A DNA stretch of 64,000 nt from Pseudobutyrivibrio sp. ACV-2 (GTDB taxonomy: Bacteria; Bacillota; Clostridia; Lachnospirales; Lachnospiraceae), in contig NZ_FNQZ01000002.1 of the NCBI RefSeq assembly GCF_900107545.1, forward strand, positions 248,001 through 312,000. Direction: 5' to 3'. The translations under genes and the position numbers were made by a program. The notes under the pieces are model-generated. The model did no database searches. It saw only the letters and a program-made list of their open reading frames with translations, and was not told the DNA's origin. Below are positions 8,991 to 18,400 of this stretch, piece by piece. How positions within the stretch are numbered: position 1 is the stretch's first letter; each line of letters starts with the position of its first letter.

Positions 8991-10850
8991 TTAAACTCCC
9001 GCAACCTCAAATATATCCATTAAAATTCCTGTGGTTATAACAATGATTAACATGTCACTGTCATAGGGCAGGTTTAATTTGAAATCAGGCTGACTGTATT
9101 GCTTTTTTAATTCTTCAACGTATTCCGGATCAAAAATCCCCTGACTTTTTATCCTGTCGAAGTTTAATATTTCATTTATGTATTCATCATTTTGCTTTAG
9201 GATGTCCGAGCTTCCCGGGGCAACAAAAGCAAATTTTGGTCTTTTTACAATTTCCTTGGGAACTATGCCCTCTGCTATTTTTTTTAGGATGTATTTCTCG
9301 TCGTATCCCTTCAGCTTCATTTCAGACGGGATTGTCATAGCTGTTTCAATCACGTTGATATCAAGGATTGGATATCTGGCCTCAACAGAATGCCCCATTG
9401 CCATGCGGTCCCCATGGTCTGAAAGAAGATGATCTGAAAGTCTCATTTTAAAATCCAGATAGGAACGTTTCTGTAATAAATCCATATGCTCAAGCTTTTT
9501 GGTATCAACTACCTTTACCCTTGAACAATCAAAATCCTTTAGGCTGTCAACCAGCTTGTTTGAAAACAGCTTTCGTCTCTGGTCTAAAAAGCTTCCATGA
9601 TTTTTTTCGTAGGTGTAACATGGGTCGCCCCAAAGGAAGTCATTTATTTCCATGTCCTCTTTGGTAAGCTGGCTCATTCTCTGTGCTTTTGAAGCCTCTC
9701 GCATTTTGTCGAATTTGTATCCAACATAACCGCCAAACAGCTCATCTGCACCTTCGCCTGTGAGAACTACCTTCATGTTGTTTTCGTGCACAAGGCCTGA
9801 TAACACATAGGATGCAGTGTTATAGGTTTCCTTTAGCACGCTTTCTGAATAGTACACAGCGTCCTTTAGGTTTGAAACAATATCACCTATTCCAAATAAT
9901 CTTTCATGGTGGATGCTTTTCACCTGCTTTTGAACCAGCTGCTGATATTTACGTTCAGAAATTTCTCTAGCTGTAAAATCAATGGAAAATGAATGTCTTA
10001 TGGTGTCGCTGCCAACCATGTTTATTAGGGATGCAATGATTGAAGAATCAAGACCGCCACTTATGTAAAATCCCACTGGAACACTGGCATTTAGGCGATA
10101 CCTTACTGCCTTTTCAAGCTCAGCCTTTAGTGCCTCGGCCGCCTCGTTTTCATCCTTGTATTTAATCTCTTTGTCGTATAAAAGATCCCAATATTCAGTG
10201 TTTGTTATCTCACCATTTTTGATAATGAGATAGTGACCGCTTTCCAAGCTGTTTATTCCTTTGAACACAGTTCTTGGAGCGATTATTCCCGGGAAGGAAA
10301 TCATTTGGTCTATTGCTGTCAGATCAAGCTCCTTACTCACACCAGGATATTTAAGTAAAGCTTTTATCTCAGATGCAAATACAACAGCCTCACCAACTCT
10401 TGTATAAAACAGCGGTGCAATTCCTACCTGATCTCTTCCCAGGAAAACCAAATCATTTTTCTTGTCATAAAGGCCAATGGCAAACTGTCCATTTAATCTT
10501 TTAATAAAATCCGGACCGTACTGCTCATACATATGGGAGATAACCTCCACATCACACTGCGTATGAAAAATATGACCTTTGGCCTTTAGCTCATCTCTCA
10601 GTTCTCTGTAGTTGTAGATTTCTCCATTACATACTACAGTCACCGTTTTATCCTCGTTTTGCATAGGCTGCATTCCAGACTCAAGGTCTAGGATACTTAG
10701 TCTTACAAATCCAAGAATTATTCCTAAATCAGTGTGGTATGCACGGTCATCAGGGCCTCTATGGTAAAGAACATCCATCATTTTTTGAACTATCTCCACC
10801 TGACCTTCTACGTTTTTAGTTTTATCTATGATTCCGCATATACCACACAT
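8991..10850 (-). CDS. asnB: AsnB-type glutamine-dependent amidotransferase / asparagine synthetase
   Basis: 619 residues, the normal length for class B asparagine synthetase. The N-terminal class II glutaminase domain begins MCGICGI with the nucleophile Cys2 in place after Met removal. The synthetase half carries the ATP PP-loop SGGLDSS at ~265 and the LTGEGADELFGGY motif. By family it transfers glutamine-derived ammonia to an ATP-activated carboxylate, classically Asp to Asn. It lies inside the NRPS operon with 14-base gaps on both sides, so it is surely co-transcribed with the assembly line. It may supply Asn, or amidate a carboxylate on the product or an intermediate, as AsnB homologues do in some PKS/NRPS pathways. 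None of the readable adenylation codes is an Asn code, which weakens the simple Asn-supply idea. The ribosome site is GAGGC before the ATG. Confidence 0.9.
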   Translation of the reverse strand: MCGICGIIDKTKNVEGQVEIVQKMMDVLYHRGPDDRAYHTDLGIILGFVRLSILDLESGMQPMQNEDKTVTVVCNGEIYNYRELRDELKAKGHIFHTQCDVEVISHMYEQYGPDFIKRLNGQFAIGLYDKKNDLVFLGRDQVGIAPLFYTRVGEAVVFASEIKALLKYPGVSKELDLTAIDQMISFPGIIAPRTVFKGINSLESGHYLIIKNGEITNTEYWDLLYDKEIKYKDENEAAEALKAELEKAVRYRLNASVPVGFYISGGLDSSIIASLINMVGSDTIRHSFSIDFTAREISERKYQQLVQKQVKSIHHERLFGIGDIVSNLKDAVYYSESVLKETYNTASYVLSGLVHENNMKVVLTGEGADELFGGYVGYKFDKMREASKAQRMSQLTKEDMEINDFLWGDPCYTYEKNHGSFLDQRRKLFSNKLVDSLKDFDCSRVKVVDTKKLEHMDLLQKRSYLDFKMRLSDHLLSDHGDRMAMGHSVEARYPILDINVIETAMTIPSEMKLKGYDEKYILKKIAEGIVPKEIVKRPKFAFVAPGSSDILKQNDEYINEILNFDRIKSQGIFDPEYVEELKKQYSQPDFKLNLPYDSDMLIIVITTGILMDIFEVAGV

Positions 10851-10864
10851 ATTCTGCCTCTTTC

Positions 10865-13800
10865 TTAAACTATTAAATCTACTGCAAAAGGATTAATCAT
10901 ATCTGGACTTACTGTCTGCCCCAGGCTAATGTCTCCAAGCAACATGCTTTCATTTTCAACTGCTTGTGTAAGAATGGCTTTGTAGGCATCAATAAATCCT
11001 TCAATGGTGCTTCTGTAAAACAAATCATCTGCATAAGCCACCAGACATTTCAGGTGATTACTTTCCTCGTAGACCTCCATCTGCATATCAAACTTTGAAG
11101 TCTTGTAATCCAAATCACATAGGCTAAAGCTTGAACCATCGAAATTGAAATCCCATTTCACGGAATTTTGCATGATGAACATTGTGTCGAAAATAGGATT
11201 TCTGTTTATCTGTTTTGGAATGCCTAAATCTTCAACCAGCTTTTCAAATGGATAATCCTGATTATCAAAATCCTTTACAAAATCAGTCTTGAATTCTTCG
11301 ATATAATCATAAATTGACTTGGCAGCTGTCGGATTACTTCTAATGGCAAGTGTGTTTAGGCACATTCCCATCATGCGTTGGAGCGACTCCTGTCTGCGGC
11401 CTGCTACCGCCATTCCTGTGACGATTTCATCGCTTCCTGTGTAATGGCTTAAGAGTACGTGATACATACTCATTAGCACCACATTTAAAGTGGTTTTATG
11501 ATTGTTAGCTTTTGCCCTTAGCTTTTTGGTAAGCTCCTCATCAATTGAAAAGAATATTACTTCGCCCTTTCCTGTCTTATGTGCAGGTCGTGCAAAATCA
11601 AGTGGAAGCTCTGGTGTATTTTCAAAATTCTCGAAACGCTTTTTCCAGTACTGTCCCTGATTTTCAATTGTTTTAGAGCTTAAGAATTTATTATGCCAAG
11701 CGGCAAAATCCCTGTATTGCAGTTTTGGATTTTCTAGTTTTTCTCCGTTATATATAGTGCTTAAATCTTCAAACAACACCTGCATGGACACACCATCAAA
11801 AATGCTGTGATGGAAATCGCCCAAAAGGTATGTCTCATCATCTGGTGTTTTTACCAGTTCCACTCTAAAGAGTGGGAGCTCATTCAAATCGAAAGAAGTA
11901 ATAAATTGGTTGAAGTACTCTGTAATGGTATTAAGGGTGTTAATGGTTTTTATTTCGTATTTGAATGGCTCCTCAACTATTTGGTAAACAGTTCCATCGC
12001 TGACAGAAAATCTGGTTCGCAGGATTTCATGCTTTTCGATAATCTCATTAAATACCTGCCCTAAAAGCTTTGTGTCCACTCCCTTTAGCTTCACAGCAAA
12101 TGGAATGTTGTAGCTGACACTGCTTTTGTCCAGCATGTGAGCAAATACCATTCGTTTTTGGGTTGGGGACGCTTCGTATCTGCTACTTTTTTCTGTCTTT
12201 TCAATCTTGTATTCAAAATTGGTATCAGTACTTTGTTCCTGATTTTCCAAATAGTTGCATAGGGTTGAAATAGTTGGATTCTGGAAAGCGATTCTAAGTG
12301 GAATCTCTAAATCCAATCTTTCATTTGCAAGGGCACACATTTTGGCCAGCTTGATGGAGTGACCGCCTAACTCAAAGAAGTTGTCTGTGGTGCCAACAGT
12401 ATCTACACCAAGCACTTCTTCCCAAATGTCTGCAAGAGCTTCCTCCAGTTCTCCATTTGGTGCCACGTAATCGTCATTTATGATAAGCTCTGGCTTTGGA
12501 AGCTTTTTCTTATCAACCTTGCCATTTACGTTTAATGGCAGCTCCTGCAATTCCACAAAATAGTTTGGAATCATGTAGGCCGGAAGCTTCTCGCGAAGTG
12601 ATTTTTTCAGCGCTTCGATTTTTATTTGTCCACTTGGAACATAGTAGGCACAAAGGTAAGCTCCCAGCTTTTCATCCTTCGATAGCACTACTATCGCTTG
12701 TTTTATTTCATCAAATGACAGGATTGCCGATTCGATTTCTCCAAGCTCTATACGGAAGCCTCGGTATTTTACCTGATCATCTACTCTGCCACAGAAGGCT
12801 ATTTTGCCATCTGTCATGTATCGACCTAAATCACCGGTGCGATAAAATCTTTCGCCGGTTTTATCCACTATGAATTTCTGGGCAGTTAACTCAGGGTTAT
12901 TTCTGTATCCCTTTGAAACACCTTCGCCACCGATTAATATTTCACCGGCAACACCTACAGGATTTATGTTTCCATCCTCATTAACTATTCTTACCGTAGT
13001 GTTAGAAAGTGGCTTTCCGATTGGTATAATTTCCTGCTGTAGCAGATCTTCATTTATATCCCAGTAGGTCGCAAAAACTGTTGTCTCTGTAGGTCCATAA
13101 ATGTTGGCAACTTTTCCTGAGCCTATTACTTCAATGGCCTTTTTAACATGCATTACTGATGCTCTTTCGCCGCCAAACAAAATACGTCTTAGCCCCTTTA
13201 GTCCCTCTGGTTTTATGTCTATCAGAGCATTGAAAAATGCTGTAGTGACAAACATGATAGTGACCTTTTTGCTTTCGATTTCATCTATCAGCCTTGGAAT
13301 ATCCAGCTGAAGATTTTTGCTGACTATCACAAGTCCAAGTCCGTTTAGAAGAGTGTAGAAAAAATCAAATATTGATGCATCAAATGCGTAGCTTGAAAGG
13401 CCTATTAGCCTGTCGTCATCCTTTGCATCCGCGTAGTTAGTGTGTCGCATAGTCCTAAGGACATTTCTGTGACTGACCTCTACACCCTTTGGAATTCCTG
13501 TGGTACCTGAGGTATATATGATGTATGCACTGGTGTCCGGTGCCACTTTAATGGCAGGACGTTTCGTATCTTTCTCGTAGCAATCCTGGATTAACATGGC
13601 TGGTAAGTTTTCTACCAAGTCTGTATTCAGATAATCATTTCTATCCCATATGATTGCTGTACATTTACTGTCATTTAAAATAAATTCTTTTCTGGAATCT
13701 GGTATTTCTGCATCGACTGGAACGTAGGTACAACCTATCTTTAAGATTCCAAGTATTCCGGCAAGCATATCAAATCCCCTGTTACAGATGATTGCCACCT

Positions 13801-15409
13801 TGTCCTTTGGCTTGACGCCATTTTCTATCAGGGTGTTTGCAACTGCGTTGGCTTTGTTATCAAGCTCTATGTAGGATAGGGTTTTATCTCCCATGAAAAG
13901 TGCTGTTTTTTCAGGGTGGGCATCAACCTGATTTTCAAATAAATCTATGATTGATGACTCTCTTTCAAATTCAGTTTTTGGCGGATTGAACCTATGTATT
14001 ATCTGCTCTCTTTCCTCTGCCTGGACCAGCTCAATATCCTTTATTAATGTCTCAGGTGAGGCAGCTATGATGCCTAGTGCCACCTTAAAATGATTTACAA
14101 ACTGCTCTACAAATTCATGCTCAAACAGGTGACTGCGATAATTTATCCAGCCTCGGATTTTTCCCTTTAATCTATTTAATTCAATTTCCATCTCGCTTCG
14201 ACAGAACTTTGATGGGATTTCCTCAAAGCTCATATCAAGACTTTTTATTTCAATATGATTTTCAGGATCTTCCTCATAACTGAAAAGTATCTGATGCTCC
14301 AAGCTTTCATTTTCATAGACCATCAGCTCCTCTCTATGCTGATAATCCTTTAGGAACTGCTGGTATAAATCCTTGCAATATTCAATGGTGGAAACCTCTG
14401 GTCTTATTTCTGTTTTAATTGGAAGAGCACTGATAAAGCATCCTATAAGTCCTGCTATTTCGGCATTGTCTCTTCCCGAAGTAAGGACTCCACATACCAA
14501 ATCTTTCTGACCTGAATATTTATACAGTGTGATATAAAACGCTCCAAGCAACAGACTAAATAGAGTTATCTTTTTTTCTTTAGCAATGACCTGTAGCTGA
14601 CCTACTCTTGCTTCATCAATTTCAAAATTAATGCGACTACTTTCATGGTCAAGCTGTTTTAATCCACTGCACCTGCTGAAAAACTCAAGCTGAAAATCTG
14701 TGCCGGATAATCTGTCTTTCCAATAGTTGGCGTTTAGCTTTTCATCTCTTAAACTCTTTTGCCAGAGACTGAAATCACCGTAGGTAATTGTCTCTTTAGG
14801 ATTTTCGATGGTTTTGTTTTCAAGGCCTGCCTCGTAATACTGAATCAACTCCTTGAAAATGATGCCTGTGCTGGCACCATCTGCCAGGAGATGGTGGATG
14901 ACAAGTACTATCATCCACTCTTCATCTTCAAGTTTTATTGCATCCACTCTATAGGCTGGAGCATTCTTCAAATCAAATGGCTTGTCTCTTTCGCTTAGAA
15001 TAAAATCATTTGCTTCATCGCGGCGACCTGAATAATCCACAATACCTATGGCAAAATCTGTAGACTCTAAAGTCCTGGCAACCGACTTGCCTTCCCTTTC
15101 TTCAAAAACAGTCCTTAAGATATCATGCTTTTCTACCAGCAAATCAAAGGCTGCAGAGAAAGCTTCTAAATTTAGACTACCTTTAATTTTTGCAATACCA
15201 CCAATGTTATAGATGGTGTTGTGGTTATACAGCTTTTCGACCATCAGAATACTTTCCTGATTGTAGGAAACCTGGTACTCCTTGTTATTTGCAGGATCAT
15301 GCTTTATTAAATTGTTTTCATTCTTTGCTGCTGCAAGTTTTTTCTCTCTCAGCTTCTTCAAAAGAATGGCTTTTTGTGCTTCTGTTAAACCATTTAATCT
15401 ATCATCCAT
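10865..15409 (-). CDS. Non-ribosomal peptide synthetase, C-A-T-C (1514 aa)
   Basis: A short charged N-terminal helix (LTEAQKAILLKKLREKKL) precedes the first condensation domain at ~42-470 (HHLLADG, His172-His173). Adenylation domain ~485-985 follows (IYTSGTTGIPKG, IYGPTETT, NGKVD), then a carrier domain ~990-1055 (LGGHSI, Ser1018) and a second condensation domain ~1085-1490 (HHSIFDG, His1200-His1201). Specificity residues by eye are D-A-F-F-L-G-I-V-F, closest to bacterial Ile/Leu/Val codes. The protein ends in a C domain with no A or T after it, and the next synthetase starts with A-T, so the two must interact to form a module. It begins 6 bases after the PKS stop, and the first C domain is the natural acceptor of the PKS-bound acyl chain. 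Confidence 0.94.
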   Translation of the reverse strand: MDDRLNGLTEAQKAILLKKLREKKLAAAKNENNLIKHDPANNKEYQVSYNQESILMVEKLYNHNTIYNIGGIAKIKGSLNLEAFSAAFDLLVEKHDILRTVFEEREGKSVARTLESTDFAIGIVDYSGRRDEANDFILSERDKPFDLKNAPAYRVDAIKLEDEEWMIVLVIHHLLADGASTGIIFKELIQYYEAGLENKTIENPKETITYGDFSLWQKSLRDEKLNANYWKDRLSGTDFQLEFFSRCSGLKQLDHESSRINFEIDEARVGQLQVIAKEKKITLFSLLLGAFYITLYKYSGQKDLVCGVLTSGRDNAEIAGLIGCFISALPIKTEIRPEVSTIEYCKDLYQQFLKDYQHREELMVYENESLEHQILFSYEEDPENHIEIKSLDMSFEEIPSKFCRSEMEIELNRLKGKIRGWINYRSHLFEHEFVEQFVNHFKVALGIIAASPETLIKDIELVQAEEREQIIHRFNPPKTEFERESSIIDLFENQVDAHPEKTALFMGDKTLSYIELDNKANAVANTLIENGVKPKDKVAIICNRGFDMLAGILGILKIGCTYVPVDAEIPDSRKEFILNDSKCTAIIWDRNDYLNTDLVENLPAMLIQDCYEKDTKRPAIKVAPDTSAYIIYTSGTTGIPKGVEVSHRNVLRTMRHTNYADAKDDDRLIGLSSYAFDASIFDFFYTLLNGLGLVIVSKNLQLDIPRLIDEIESKKVTIMFVTTAFFNALIDIKPEGLKGLRRILFGGERASVMHVKKAIEVIGSGKVANIYGPTETTVFATYWDINEDLLQQEIIPIGKPLSNTTVRIVNEDGNINPVGVAGEILIGGEGVSKGYRNNPELTAQKFIVDKTGERFYRTGDLGRYMTDGKIAFCGRVDDQVKYRGFRIELGEIESAILSFDEIKQAIVVLSKDEKLGAYLCAYYVPSGQIKIEALKKSLREKLPAYMIPNYFVELQELPLNVNGKVDKKKLPKPELIINDDYVAPNGELEEALADIWEEVLGVDTVGTTDNFFELGGHSIKLAKMCALANERLDLEIPLRIAFQNPTISTLCNYLENQEQSTDTNFEYKIEKTEKSSRYEASPTQKRMVFAHMLDKSSVSYNIPFAVKLKGVDTKLLGQVFNEIIEKHEILRTRFSVSDGTVYQIVEEPFKYEIKTINTLNTITEYFNQFITSFDLNELPLFRVELVKTPDDETYLLGDFHHSIFDGVSMQVLFEDLSTIYNGEKLENPKLQYRDFAAWHNKFLSSKTIENQGQYWKKRFENFENTPELPLDFARPAHKTGKGEVIFFSIDEELTKKLRAKANNHKTTLNVVLMSMYHVLLSHYTGSDEIVTGMAVAGRRQESLQRMMGMCLNTLAIRSNPTAAKSIYDYIEEFKTDFVKDFDNQDYPFEKLVEDLGIPKQINRNPIFDTMFIMQNSVKWDFNFDGSSFSLCDLDYKTSKFDMQMEVYEESNHLKCLVAYADDLFYRSTIEGFIDAYKAILTQAVENESMLLGDISLGQTVSPDMINPFAVDLIV

Positions 15410-15415
15410 CTGCGC

Positions 15416-18400
15416 TTACCCCGCGATTTCTTCTCCTGTTTCTAACTCAGAAATAACTTCCTGTAACAGTGCTTCAAGCTCGTCATCAGATATTTCTTCT
15501 GCAAGCTCTTCCACTGTATCAAGCTCAAGTATTGACTGAACCTGAGACTGTACAAACTGTCCTAACTGAGCGATAGACTCATTGTTAAGTAAATCTACGA
15601 TAGTTATCACCGCACCTGTATTCATCTCGATTCGGTTCTTAAGCTCTGTAGACATCATTGAATCAATGCCAAGCTCGTTAAGTGAAACCTCTGACTCAAT
15701 TTTTTCAACTGGTAAATGTAATACTCGTCCAACCAACTTTTTAACTGTGGTTAAAACAAATTCCTCTCGCTCCTGGTCTTCAAGTGTCTTAAAGGTTTCG
15801 TTAAACTGAGCCAACACTTCTTCATCTGTAAGAATCAAATTATTTCCATCACTTGCACCACCTCTTAAGTGATCAAGATATGGATTTGAGTTTCTTGAAA
15901 CTGAATCAATTACCTTCTGCCAGTCAGCCTCAACCACAAGGGCATAAGGAATATTTTGCATAATTATTCGTTCCAAAGTGCATACTCCATTTATAGGTGA
16001 AATTGGAGTCATACCCTTTTTGATGTAGGTTTCCTGAAGGCCAAGCTGGCTAATCATTCCTGCATCCCATGGGCCCCAGGCAACGCTTAAAGCTGCAAGT
16101 CCCTTTTGTCTTCTGTACTCAGCAAGTCCATCTAAAAATGAATTTGCTGAAATATAGTTAATCTGTCCTGTTGCTGTAACCATGGCGGTGATAGATGAGA
16201 ACATTACAAAGAAGTCAAGTGGCTGCTTTTCAAACTGCTTGTGAAGCACCCAGTTTCCGATTGTTTTAACATCATATACCTGGTGGAATGTCTCCTTTGG
16301 CATCTCGGTCATAAGCATGTCTTTGACCATTCCAGCTGTGGAAATGATGCCTCGGATTTTTCTCTTTAGCTCAGTATTTTCCTTGAAGAAATTATTTACG
16401 CTTTCTTCATCAGCCATGTTTAGATTTACAGGTACTACCTCTACACCTTGCGTCTCTAAACCTTTTACAAATGCTATTCTTGCCTTTGTTCTTTCATCAT
16501 TTTCAGGACGTTCCCAAAGAGCTTTTGCTGGAACTGTATTTCGTCCAACAAGCACTAAACGTTTTGCACCCTTTTCAACCATCCAGTTTACAAACAACTG
16601 GCCAAGCTCTCCGAAAGCACCTGTTATCATGTAATAATCATCAGCACTAAAGCTTGTAGGGAATGGCTTTGTGAGAGTTTCGATGTTGTTGAGTCTTCCC
16701 ACATAGCGTTTGCCATCTCTGTAGGCCAGCTGGTCTTCCTCGTCACCGTATAATAAATCCTGAACCAGCTGATGTACTCCATCCTCTGAATCCGTATTTA
16801 CGATATCAGCTACACCTCCCCAGAAGGATGTGTTTTCCTGATTTCTAAGAAGTCGAGCTACGCCCCATGCTGGTCTTTGAAGGATTTGACCTTCATCTCC
16901 TGGTACAACATTTTGTGCTCCAAGTGTTACTGTAAAGATTTTGGTCTTATTTACTCCAAGTGCTTCAAGTGCCTTTACAACACTGATAAATGTGTAAACA
17001 CCTGTATCTCCTACCTCTAAAATAGTTGATTTTGAGATGTCCTCATTTCCCGCAAGATTTATATTTAAGCAGTCGATAATTCCTTCGATTTCAGAAATGC
17101 TTCTAACTGCTGCAATAGCATTTTGCATATCCTCATCGCTGTCTTTTGTTAATGTTATGCGATGATTTAAAAGCTCTTCTTTGTATTCATCCGAATACGT
17201 AAATACGTAGCAGTCCACATCTTCAGCCTTAAGTTTTTCAGCAATCATCCTACCGATGCCCTTGTCGTCCTCAAGGAGTATCCATGGGTTTGTACGCTTA
17301 CTTTTTCTTACAAGCTCCTTTTCCTTCCAGGTGAACTCATAAAGCCATTTATCAATAGTCTGTGTAGATGGCTTTTTATTACTTGCCTCAAGCACATTTA
17401 CCTTGAAGTTTTCGATTCTGGCAATGCACTTATAGTCCATGGTGTACAAAGAAATATCGCTGATTGAATAGTCATGTGTGTTTTCCTTTATTTCGCATAA
17501 AGCCCACATTTTTTCTTCAATTTTTCCATAGACACTAAAATGTCCTACTCCAACAGGAAGTCTAAGTTCACTGTTTGTATCCTCAAAGCTTGTGGTAATC
17601 ACCGTCTGGAAACAAGCATCTATCACTGCAGGGTGTATAGTGTAATCATTCTGCTCTGCAATCACTTCCTGGTTTAGCTTGAGAAGTGCAATTGCTTTGT
17701 CTTCGCAATTAACCAGCTGTTCCATATTTGCAAAATGGTTTGTGTAGAAAAAGCCCATTGCTTTGAATCTCTCGTAGATGCCTTCGTGCTGATAGCTTCT
17801 AAGCTTTTGCTTGCGTACCATGGCCTCAACTTCATCCACAGGCAGATCAAAGCCTGCTGCACACATCTGAGATTGTCTGTATTTTCCCTTTGCTACAACT
17901 TCCTTATCTGCCACATTGTAAATCGTGAAAGATGGATTAGTCTCATCCAAAACAATCTGTAATCTTGTGGCTTTATTAGGATTAATAAATGTAGCTTTAA
18001 CAAATTTGATATCCTCTAATTCATAGTAGCCTTCACCGTAAAGCTGCTTTGCAGCCTCCATAGCCATTTCCATATAGCCTGCTGCAGGGAAGACTGTGTT
18101 CCCCTGAATTTTATGGTTTGGTATAAATTTTAAAACCTGTTCATTTAGCTCAAGCTCCCAACAAGGTGTTACGCTGTGAACCTTGTGTCCCAAAATGATA
18201 TGGTCAAATATTCCAAGTCTTCTTTTTCTGGCATCCTCATTTTCGAGCCAGTATTTTTCACGCTGCCATGGATAAAATGGGAGCTTGATATAGTTTCCTT
18301 CTGTAGGATAAAAACAATCCAGGCTATTTGCCGCTCCAATAGTGAACAACGCTCCGAAGGCACCATAGAAGGTCTCTGTCTCATCCACTTTTCTTTTAAG

